NCBI GenBank assembly: GCA_900753715.1
Contig: CAAEAE010000015.1
Location: 1-64,000 of the forward strand
Source: an uncultured Roseburia sp.
GTDB taxonomy: Bacteria; Bacillota_A; Clostridia; Lachnospirales; Lachnospiraceae
Length of the DNA stretch: 64,000 nt
Direction of reading: 5' to 3'
Shown here: positions 1 to 4,625 of the stretch, piece by piece
Layout of the letters: every line of letters begins with the position of its first letter
Numbering within the stretch: position 1 is the stretch's first letter
Program-made: the position numbers and the translations under genes
Notes under the pieces: model-generated
What the model was told of the DNA's origin: nothing
The model's input: only the letters and a program-made list of their open reading frames with translations
Databases searched by the model: none

Positions 1-1
1 A

Positions 2-406
2 AGAGTGATTGACAACATCACATACAACGGGGTGCGTTTTGCAACCTATTATGATGAATATGATGTTATCCAGGTAAACGGGGACCGTGTTGTTATCGGT
101 ATCGGCAACACCGTGACGGCAGCAGTAAACGCCGCCAACATTGCAAAGGATGAAGAGATTGCAGAAGCCCCGGCGGATGCAGAAGTACCAACCGACATTC
201 CGACCCAGGAAGAAACGGAGAACGCCCACGGTTTCAAGGTAGGGCAGAAAGTAAAGGTTATCAATGCTTACGATTACTACGGTAATATGTTTAAGTGTTG
301 GTACAGTAAATATGATGTTATCGAGGTTAAGAATGACAGAATTGTTATTGGTATCGGTAACACCGTGACGGCAGCAGTAAACGCCGCCAATTTAGCAGCA
401 GCATAA
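2..406 (+). CDS. C-terminal part of a repeat-bearing protein, possibly a phage lysin (5' end outside window)
   Basis: The frame is already open at the window edge, so the start and any N-terminal domain are missing; about 134 residues remain. They contain two copies of one unit, each ending YDVI-x-V, a short charged step, then VIGIGNTVTAAVNAAN. The second copy begins FKVGQKVKVINAYDYYGN, a VGQ-type opening that resembles SH3-like wall-binding repeats at the C terminus of phage endolysins. A spacer rich in Glu, Ala, Pro and Thr joins the copies. The last ~40 bases encoding each copy are nearly identical, so the duplication is recent or under homogenisation. No catalytic domain is visible, so lysin is an inference from the repeats and the phage-like surroundings. 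Confidence 0.6.
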   Translation, partial: RVIDNITYNGVRFATYYDEYDVIQVNGDRVVIGIGNTVTAAVNAANIAKDEEIAEAPADAEVPTDIPTQEETENAHGFKVGQKVKVINAYDYYGNMFKCWYSKYDVIEVKNDRIVIGIGNTVTAAVNAANLAAA

Positions 407-470
407 GCAACGCCGCCTTTAGGAATTTGGCTACCAAAAGAGCAAGGAAATAATGTATATCACGGAACTA

Positions 471-499
471 AAAGCACACCTTTAAAAAGTGTGCTTTTT
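471..499 (+). terminator. Rho-independent terminator after the lysin-like gene
   Basis: A perfect 9-bp stem (AAAGCACAC with GTGTGCTTT) encloses a 9-base A/T loop and is followed by a short T run. It lies about 65 bases after the stop codon and before the next promoter, so it closes the upstream transcript. Confidence 0.8.
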
Positions 500-522
500 C
501 TTATAAATAAAACTTTTTAAAA

Positions 523-568
523 ATATTGCGTAATATGTATTGACATATTACGCAATATGCAATATAAT
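523..568 (+). promoter_or_regulatory. promoter with perfect palindromic operator
   Basis: A consensus -35 TTGACA (540-545) and -10 TATAAT (563-568) are 17 bases apart. The 15-bp arms ATATTGCGTAATATG (523-537) and CATATTACGCAATAT (544-558) are perfect inverted repeats centred on the -35 box. A dimeric repressor bound there would block RNA polymerase. A second copy of this arrangement lies at 1475-1520. It drives the 53-residue gene at 613 and perhaps the genes after it. The ribbon-helix-helix protein at 1825 is a candidate ligand, by proximity only. Confidence 0.85.
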
Positions 569-612
569 AAAGACAGTTAAGAGAGGAACACAAAGAAAGA
601 GAGGAAAAGAAA

Positions 613-774
613 ATGTGGGAAGTAGTAAAAACAGTAAAAGGATATGATATAACAAGAATGGTTGGAAGCCGTGGTGCTTACCATGTATCAGTAAGAGAGG
701 GGAAAGGCTTTAGAGAGTTCCACACATTCAAAACTATAAAGGCAGCGGTTGAGTTTATCGAAACTGCATTATAA
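613..774 (+). CDS. small hypothetical protein (53 aa)
   Basis: The gene encodes 53 residues, starting MWEVVKTVKGYDITRM and ending FIETAL. It begins 45 bases after the palindromic promoter and has a GAGAGGAAAAGAAA ribosome-binding region just upstream. The pattern of short beta strands followed by a final helix (TIKAAVEFIETAL) resembles small phage proteins of the DUF-type accessory class, but I do not recognise a family. A GC-rich hairpin follows its stop codon by eight bases. The reading frame is well supported by position and ribosome binding site; the function is unknown. Confidence 0.6.
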   Translation: MWEVVKTVKGYDITRMVGSRGAYHVSVREGKGFREFHTFKTIKAAVEFIETAL

Positions 775-781
775 GCATTGA

Positions 782-801
782 GCCGGGGCAAAGTCCCCGG
801 C
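782..801 (+). other. intercistronic GC-rich hairpin
   Basis: GCCGGGG pairs perfectly with CCCCGGC around a 6-base loop. There is no T run, so it is not a classical terminator. It sits between the 53-aa and 98-aa genes, 16 bases before the next start codon. Similar hairpins occur after several neighbouring genes. Confidence 0.7.
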
Positions 802-817
802 AGAAAGGAAAAACAAA

Positions 818-1114
818 ATGAGCAAAAAAGACGAATGGACAATAAGATGTAGTGGACACAATTACATAACATTAGAATGGAATGAAAAATTTGTTTTCTG
901 CCTGGATAATGATATGATGTATGCGGAAGAAATGATTTATAAAATTGAAAAAAGAACGGGCGTAGATTTTAGAAATATAAAAATAAAAGGACAAAAAGAA
1001 GATTTTACCGGATTAAGATTTTTTAACGGCGGTTGGAAGCGTGATTTTTGGGGAAATTTTCCAAGCAAAGATGAAATAGAAGCATACATAAAATTAAAAA
1101 ATGGAAAAAGATAA
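818..1114 (+). CDS. hypothetical protein (98 aa)
   Basis: The 98-residue product begins MSKKDEWTIRCSGHNYITLEW and is rich in Lys, Asp, Phe and Trp. AGAAAGGAAAAACAAA upstream of the ATG gives a usable ribosome binding site. It appears to be a soluble alpha/beta protein; no signal peptide, membrane segment or recognised motif is visible. It lies between two GC-rich hairpins and is presumably cotranscribed with the 53-aa gene. I do not recognise the family; its setting suggests a phage or mobile-element accessory protein. Confidence 0.6.
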   Translation: MSKKDEWTIRCSGHNYITLEWNEKFVFCLDNDMMYAEEMIYKIEKRTGVDFRNIKIKGQKEDFTGLRFFNGGWKRDFWGNFPSKDEIEAYIKLKNGKR

Positions 1115-1120
1115 ACAAAA

Positions 1121-1140
1121 CCCCGGCGGCAATGCCGGGG
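1121..1140 (+). other. intercistronic GC-rich hairpin
   Basis: CCCCGGC (1121-1127) pairs with GCCGGGG (1134-1140) around a 6-base loop, seven bases after the 98-aa gene. There is no T run. It has nearly the same stem sequence as the hairpin at 782, with the arms in the opposite order. Confidence 0.7.
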
Positions 1141-1222
1141 CAGCAACTAAAACGGCCACACCGTGAACGGGTGCGAGTGTCCCAAGCCACTATAAACCGT
1201 TGAGGGGTTGCAACAATAGGCG

Positions 1223-1426
1223 TTGCGGTACTGTCTGACAAGTTTTAACCCACGTTTTAATGTGAAACGGGGAAGCAATGAGGTATACACCGGGCAAGGG
1301 TGCATTGCTTATATACACAATCGTTTAGACCAATGCCCGGAAACCCAAAACGCCTATATGATGCAACTATATATTGAAACCCGTTGTTTCTGTGATTTTA
1401 TCAATGGTAAATACACGCACTTTTAA
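1223..1426 (+). CDS. possible small protein (67 aa or shorter), start uncertain
   Basis: The frame is open from a TTG at 1223 to a stop at 1426; a GTG nearer RFNVKRGSNEV is an alternative start. Neither has a strong ribosome binding site. The translation is Cys-, Tyr- and Asn-rich (QGCIAYIHNRLDQC, YIETRCFCDFING), as in some small phage proteins, and a hairpin overlaps its stop like those after the neighbouring genes. These points favour a real gene, but the missing start signal keeps it doubtful. The stretch 1141-1222 before it shows nothing I can name. Confidence 0.35.
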   Translation: MRYCLTSFNPRFNVKRGSNEVYTGQGCIAYIHNRLDQCPETQNAYMMQLYIETRCFCDFINGKYTHF

Positions 1427-1449
1427 GCCTGGCACATTCCGCCGGGCTT
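1425..1449 (+). other. intercistronic hairpin
   Basis: AAGCCTGGC (1425-1433) pairs with GCCGGGCTT (1441-1449), nine pairs including one G-T pair, around a 7-base loop. It overlaps the stop codon of the preceding small frame and precedes the second palindromic promoter, so it may end or protect that transcript. Confidence 0.6.
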
Positions 1450-1474
1450 ATTGCACATAAAAATAAATTTATAA

Positions 1475-1520
1475 ATATTGCGTAATATGTATTGACATAT
1501 TGCGTAATATGATATATAAT
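1475..1520 (+). promoter_or_regulatory. second promoter with TATTGCGTAATA operator repeats
   Basis: TTGACA (1492-1497) and TATAAT (1515-1520) are 17 bases apart, and the first 23 bases match the promoter at 523. Here the flanking 15-mer ATATTGCGTAATATG is present as a direct repeat (1475-1489 and 1497-1511), which still leaves a near-palindrome because the core TATTGCGTAATA is close to its own reverse complement. The two promoters probably answer to one regulator, with affinity differing by the two changed bases. Confidence 0.8.
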
Positions 1521-1585
1521 AAAGACAGTTAAGGGAGATACATAAAACCTAACGAGTACCTGGGCGGCAGAGAAAGGAGAATAAC

Positions 1586-1726
1586 ATGGAAGATATGGAC
1601 AAGAAAGAAATTAAAGAAGTCATTGAGTGGTGTGACGAGAAAGGGCATAGCGAACATGAGATTTTGGATTTAATCAGAAGAATTGTGGATGCGAAGCCAA
1701 GAAATGAAGAAAAGCCTAATGAATAG
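1586..1726 (+). CDS. small acidic hypothetical protein (46 aa)
   Basis: This 46-residue highly charged protein begins MEDMDKKEIKEVIEWC and is likely two helices (KEIKEVIEWCDEKG and HEILDLIRRIVDA). AGAAAGGAGA lies six bases before the ATG, a good ribosome binding site, and the gene follows the second palindromic promoter. No family is recognised. Such short helical proteins in phage early regions are often anti-host or regulatory factors, but nothing in the sequence shows this. Confidence 0.6.
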   Translation: MEDMDKKEIKEVIEWCDEKGHSEHEILDLIRRIVDAKPRNEEKPNE

Positions 1727-1744
1727 GCTTTAGGGATGCAGAAA

Positions 1745-1770
1745 GGGCGGTGGACTTGCCAAAGCCGCCC
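1745..1770 (+). other. intercistronic hairpin
   Basis: GGGCGG (1745-1750) pairs with CCGCCC (1765-1770), with a further inner TGG/CCA pairing. It follows the 46-aa gene by 18 bases and lacks a T run, like the other hairpins in this element. Confidence 0.6.
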
Positions 1771-1824
1771 AAACTGTAAAACCTATTATATACCATAAGG
1801 CAAGAGAAAGGAAGAGGGCAACGG

Positions 1825-2025
1825 ATGCCAAAAACAAAAAAAGAGTTCGACCAAGTGAAATACCAAAATCAGTTTATAAATGAGAAGTATGACCGCATCA
1901 ACTTGACCGTACCAAAGGGAGATAAAGCCGTTATTAAAGAAAGGTCAGCAGCCGCCGGGGAAAGCGTGAACGAATATATTAACCAGGCTATTAAACAGAG
2001 AATGGAGAATACAAGCAATGCCTAA
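1825..2025 (+). CDS. ribbon-helix-helix DNA-binding protein (Arc/antitoxin-like)
   Basis: The 66-residue protein has a basic N-terminal tail, then DRINLTVPKGDKAVIKE and a terminal helix AAGESVNEYINQAIKQRM. The strand INLTVPK followed by two helices, the second of the SVNEYINQAIKQRM type, is the usual ribbon-helix-helix (MetJ/Arc) pattern seen in plasmid, phage and antitoxin repressors. The ATG has GGAAGAGGGCAACGG upstream. Its stop overlaps the start of the next gene by eight bases, so the two are probably translationally coupled. It is a candidate regulator of the palindromic promoters, and the overlapping partner could make this a regulatory or toxin-antitoxin-like pair; neither is shown. 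Confidence 0.75.
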   Translation: MPKTKKEFDQVKYQNQFINEKYDRINLTVPKGDKAVIKERSAAAGESVNEYINQAIKQRMENTSNA

Positions 2026-2185
2026 TGAATACGGAATAACGGCAAAGGAAGCCACAGAAGCATTAACCGCCGCCATGCGATTATTACCACCGCCAGGGAA
2101 AGAGGATATAGAACTTATAAAAAGAAACCCTACTTTAAATTGGTGGCAAAAGTGGAAATTGATACGCCAAATTAAAGGAAGGTAG
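2018..2185 (+). CDS. small protein overlapping the ribbon-helix-helix gene (55 aa)
   Basis: The ATG at 2018 lies inside the last codons of the ribbon-helix-helix gene (eight-base overlap), with GGAGAA about nine bases upstream. The 55-residue product begins MPNEYGITAKEATEALTAAM and ends with a basic, Trp-rich tail (LNWWQKWKLIRQIKGR). The overlap indicates coupled translation and therefore linked function. It does not match a toxin family I know; a small basic partner or accessory protein is the plain description. Confidence 0.6.
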   Translation: MPNEYGITAKEATEALTAAMRLLPPPGKEDIELIKRNPTLNWWQKWKLIRQIKGR

Positions 2186-2210
2186 CACGGAAGAAAGCGA
2201 GGAACACAAC

Positions 2211-2561
2211 ATGGGATTATTTAGCAACCTATTTTCAAAAAAGAACACGGCAGCAGCACAACCGCAGCCCGTACAGATGCCGGAAGAAAAAAAGCCAAGA
2301 TATATTGTAAAAAGTCAACGCTTTATCCTGGATAATGTAAAAGACCACATGGAAGATATTATGGACCTTGTGGAGAAAAACGAGGATTACAAGTTAAAAA
2401 AGAAAGACCTCATAGAAGAAAATAGGGAAGATGAAAACATCTATGAATATGAATTGAACGAAAAAGCCACAATAACCACTATATCTTGTGAGGGGGGGTG
2501 GAGCAACTACAAGTATTTGTATGTAATACCCACATTGGAGATATTAAAAAGGGCGGCATAA
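2211..2561 (+). CDS. hypothetical charged protein (116 aa)
   Basis: The start MGLFSNLFSKKN lies after GCGAGGAACACAAC, a reasonable ribosome binding site. Residues 1-30 form a linker rich in Ala, Gln and Pro, followed by a folded domain RFILDNVKDHMEDIMDLVEK ... IYEYELNEKATITTI. The MGLFSxxF-like N terminus is common in small cytosolic proteins of mobile elements. Its 3' end overlaps another frame that carries a second copy of the same domain pattern. The family is not recognised. Confidence 0.55.
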   Translation: MGLFSNLFSKKNTAAAQPQPVQMPEEKKPRYIVKSQRFILDNVKDHMEDIMDLVEKNEDYKLKKKDLIEENREDENIYEYELNEKATITTISCEGGWSNYKYLYVIPTLEILKRAA

Positions 2562-2740
2562 GCAGAGTAAAGAACCTTTTGAAAAAGGGAAACATAGAAA
2601 ATATATGGTCCGAGGTTTCCGGCGGCAACTATAAACATTTAAGGTATGATGCCGGAAAAGATGTATATTACTATGATGAATTAGAAAAAGAATTTAGTAT
2701 TACCATTGAAATAACCTATAAAGAAGAAATCACAGAATAA
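2498..2740 (+). CDS. overlapping frame with a second copy of the preceding domain (start uncertain)
   Basis: From about residue 22 this frame reads IENIWSEVSGGNYKHLRYDA then VYYYDELEKEFSITIEI. The preceding protein ends its domain NEDYKLKKKD ... IYEYELNEKATITTI, with the same order of charged helix, tyrosine cluster and closing strand. The two therefore look like diverged duplicates. The GTG at 2498 is a nominal start with the purine run GAGGGGGGG just before it; a TTG at 2580 is another. Alternatively the seven-G run at 2491-2497 is a frameshift joining both halves into one two-domain protein. Confidence 0.4.
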   Translation: MEQLQVFVCNTHIGDIKKGGISRVKNLLKKGNIENIWSEVSGGNYKHLRYDAGKDVYYYDELEKEFSITIEITYKEEITE

Positions 2741-2764
2741 ATAAAGGAACATAGGAAACAGACG

Positions 2765-2795
2765 GGGACAACAACGGATTATTCCGGGTTGTCCC
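2765..2795 (+). other. hairpin upstream of the transposase gene
   Basis: GGGACAAC (2765-2772) pairs perfectly with GTTGTCCC (2788-2795), with an inner CGG/CCG pairing around ATTATT. It lies 29 bases before the transposase start. It may end the upstream transcript or limit read-through into the transposase gene, as is usual for elements that keep transposase scarce. It does not match the sequence beyond the 3' end of the transposase, so it is not a terminal repeat. Confidence 0.6.
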
Positions 2796-2823
2796 TATTG
2801 CCGTATCAAGGGGGGTTATTTTT

Positions 2824-3870
2824 ATGGGTAGAAAATACAAACAGTTAAGCCAAAATGATAGAATATCAATGGAAACACTACTTAATAAAGGTCATTCCGT
2901 ACAAGAAGTTGCGGACTATTTACACGTTCACAGAAGCACCATTTACAGAGAAATGAAACGGGGCGAGTATGTACATAGAAATTCAGACTATACGGAAGAG
3001 GTGCGTTATAGTAGTGATAAGGGGCAACAGACCCATGATTGGAACGCCCAGGGCAAAGGCAGAAACATTAAAATAGGCAATGATATTAAATTGGCGGAAT
3101 ACATAGAAAATAAGATTGTGGAAAATAAATATAGCCCGGAAGCAGCATTGGCAGCAGTAGCAACAAGCGGAATAGAATTTAGTACCACTATAAGCGTAAG
3201 AACCCTATACCGCTATATTGACAACGGCATATTCCTTAAACTTACCAACAAACATTTACCCGTTAAGGGCAAGAAGAAAAAGAAAAATAAGAAAGTCCAG
3301 GTGCAGAAGAGAGCAGCGGCCGGGGAGAGCATAGAGAACCGCCCGGATGAAGTGGCAACCCGTGAAACATTCGGACATTGGGAAATGGACACCGTAAAGG
3401 GCAAACAAGGCGTTACAAAATCATGTATGCTTGTATTAACAGAGAGAAAGACCAGGGACGAGATTATATTTAAACTAAAAGACCAAAAGGCGGAAAGCGT
3501 GGTGGATGCCCTGGACCGTTTAGAAAGAAAATGGGGAGATATGTTTTCTAAAGTGTTTAGAAGCATCACGGTAGATAACGGCGTGGAGTTTTCGGATTGT
3601 AAGGGCATGGAGCGTTCGGCGTTGACACCAGGGGAGAAACGCACATATCTATTCTACTGCCACCCATACAGTAGTTATGAGAGAGGGACCAACGAGAACA
3701 CCAACAAACTAATACGCCGCCATATCCCTAAAGGGGAAGATTTTGACGAAAAGCAAGATAGGGACATTGAATTTATAGAAAATTGGATAAACACATACCC
3801 ACGGGGTATTTTTGGTTTTAGAACATCAGAAGAATTATTTAAAGAAGAGTTGGAAAAAATCACGGCATAA
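2824..3870 (+). CDS. IS30-family DDE transposase
   Basis: This 348-residue protein has the full IS30 layout. An N-terminal helix-turn-helix (LSQNDRISMETLLNKGHSVQ then HVHRSTIYREMKRG) binds the element ends. A long linker with a Lys-rich patch follows, then the RNase-H-like DDE core: first Asp in GHWEMDTVKG, second in SITVDNGVEF, and the Glu in YERGTNENTNKLIRR. The length and all three acidic residues are intact, so it should be active. AAGGGGGG lies seven bases before the ATG. An IS would have inverted repeats within about 50 bases on both sides; I find none matching left of the gene, yet the gene ends within about 45 bases of host DNA. That suggests it moves the larger element rather than itself alone. 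Confidence 0.9.
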   Translation: MGRKYKQLSQNDRISMETLLNKGHSVQEVADYLHVHRSTIYREMKRGEYVHRNSDYTEEVRYSSDKGQQTHDWNAQGKGRNIKIGNDIKLAEYIENKIVENKYSPEAALAAVATSGIEFSTTISVRTLYRYIDNGIFLKLTNKHLPVKGKKKKKNKKVQVQKRAAAGESIENRPDEVATRETFGHWEMDTVKGKQGVTKSCMLVLTERKTRDEIIFKLKDQKAESVVDALDRLERKWGDMFSKVFRSITVDNGVEFSDCKGMERSALTPGEKRTYLFYCHPYSSYERGTNENTNKLIRRHIPKGEDFDEKQDRDIEFIENWINTYPRGIFGFRTSEELFKEELEKITA

Positions 3871-3885
3871 TATTTTTTCAAAAAC

Positions 3886-3914
3886 TTGTCGCAAAACTAT
3901 TGACAAAATATAAT
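3886..3914 (+). promoter_or_regulatory. possible outward promoter at the element/host boundary
   Basis: TTGTCG (3886-3891) and TATAAT (3909-3914) are 17 bases apart. It would read out of the element end into the host queT leader, but a terminator lies directly downstream (3921-3960), so its contribution is uncertain. The same segment holds TTGTC...GACAA inverted arms and could instead be part of the element's terminal sequence. Confidence 0.4.
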
Positions 3915-3920
3915 GATGCG

Positions 3921-3960
3921 GCTGACAGCAGAAAGTGCTTGTCAGCTGTATTTTTTTTTG
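3921..3960 (+). terminator. Rho-independent terminator before queT
   Basis: GCTGACA (3921-3927) pairs with TGTCAGC (3940-3946), and a run of nine T follows (3951-3959). It shields the queT riboswitch promoter from upstream transcription. Its 3' arm overlaps the -35 box of that promoter. Confidence 0.75.
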
Positions 3961-3967
3961 CTATAAT
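3939..3967 (+). promoter_or_regulatory. queT promoter
   Basis: TTGTCA (3939-3944) and TATAAT (3962-3967) are 17 bases apart. Transcription would begin near 3973-3975, which is exactly the first base of the riboswitch aptamer, so the mRNA would start with the folded element. Confidence 0.8.
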
Positions 3968-3974
3968 GCGTAAT

Positions 3975-4016
3975 CGAGTGTTCGAGACCTTCCACTCGTA
4001 AAACAAAACTAAAGGA
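3975..4016 (+). promoter_or_regulatory. preQ1-I riboswitch controlling queT
   Basis: The stem CGAGTG/CACTCG (3975-3980, 3993-3998) encloses a 12-base loop ending GACCTTC, followed by the A-rich tail TAAAACAAAACTAAAGG. This is the compact preQ1-I layout: one hairpin plus an A-rich strand folding back as a pseudoknot, in which loop CCTT can pair with AAGG of the tail. That AAGG is part of the queT ribosome binding site (AAAGGAG at 4011-4017). Ligand binding should therefore hide the site and block translation. The downstream gene is a queuosine-precursor transporter, as known for this riboswitch class. Confidence 0.85.
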
Positions 4017-4025
4017 GAACAGAAT

Positions 4026-4541
4026 ATGAGAAACAAAAAGGTGTTATTTATTGTCCAGGCTGCGTTGATTGCAGCTCTTTATGTGGTGCTTACACTTGTA
4101 ATCAACACATTCAATCTTGCTTCCGGTGCCATTCAGGTACGGATTTCGGAAGCCCTTACCATTTTACCGTTTTTTACTCCGGCGGCAATTCCGGGTGTGA
4201 CCATTGGATGCCTGCTAGCGAATCTGATTACCGGAGCAAGTATCTTTGATATCGTGTTCGGAAGCCTTGCAACCTTGCTTGGTGGAATTGGAACCTATCT
4301 GCTGCGCAAACATAAATTTTTATGCACGCTGCCGCCGGTCATTGCAAATGTGTTAATTATTCCGTGGGTACTGCGCTACGCATATGGATTAATCTGGATG
4401 TGGAACGGAAAAGATTTGTCCATTCCATTTTATATGCTGACCGTTGGGGCAGGGGAAGTTATCTGCTGCTGCGTGCTTGGCTCGATTCTTTTAAATGCAC
4501 TTTATCCGGCGCGCAGAGTAATCTTTCGGAACGAAGAATAG
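4026..4541 (+). CDS. queT: QueT-family queuosine precursor transporter (ECF substrate-binding component)
   Basis: The 171-residue protein is almost wholly hydrophobic, with five to six membrane segments, e.g. VLFIVQAALIAALYVVLTLV near the N terminus. The conserved ISEALTILPFFTPAAIPGVT stretch is typical of the QueT family. Such proteins bind preQ1 or related queuosine precursors and work with the shared ECF ATPase/T module, which is not in this window. The preQ1-I riboswitch directly upstream supports the assignment. It is preceded by AAAGGAG and begins MRNKKVLFIV. It stands alone before argS, which has its own promoter. Confidence 0.9.
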   Translation: MRNKKVLFIVQAALIAALYVVLTLVINTFNLASGAIQVRISEALTILPFFTPAAIPGVTIGCLLANLITGASIFDIVFGSLATLLGGIGTYLLRKHKFLCTLPPVIANVLIIPWVLRYAYGLIWMWNGKDLSIPFYMLTVGAGEVICCCVLGSILLNALYPARRVIFRNEE

Positions 4542-4548
4542 AAAACAT

Positions 4549-4577
4549 TTGCAAAAACCATGGGAAAATTATACAAT
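4549..4577 (+). promoter_or_regulatory. argS promoter
   Basis: TTGCAA (4549-4554) and TACAAT (4572-4577) are 17 bases apart, just after queT. The untranslated leader to argS would be about 40 bases, with AGAAAGGAAA near its end as ribosome binding site. Confidence 0.65.
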
Positions 4578-4625
4578 AAGAGATAACAGTATTGTGGGAC
4601 GACCACAGAGAAAGGAAATACAGTT

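Larger units (their letters stand above)
1..3900. mobile_element. right end of a mobile element, probably a prophage; left end outside the window
   Basis: This stretch differs from the rest of the window: small genes of unknown family with A-rich codon use, GC-rich hairpins between them, duplicated palindromic promoters, a lysin-like C-terminal repeat protein and a terminal IS30-family transposase. Housekeeping genes begin directly after it. The right boundary is inferred to lie between the transposase stop (3870) and the terminator/promoter that belongs to queT (about 3915). I saw no repeat that fixes the boundary to the base, and the left end is not in view. It could also be an integrative element other than a phage; the lysin-like repeats favour phage. 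Confidence 0.6.

Noticed and set aside
2740..2823. Left terminal inverted repeat of a self-contained IS30 element
   Set aside because: The 80 bases before the transposase hold a hairpin but nothing resembling the reverse complement of the sequence after the gene (3871-3915).
3899..3928. TTGACA at 3900 as a third promoter before queT
   Set aside because: No acceptable -10 box lies 16-18 bases downstream; the TATAAT at 3909 is too close.
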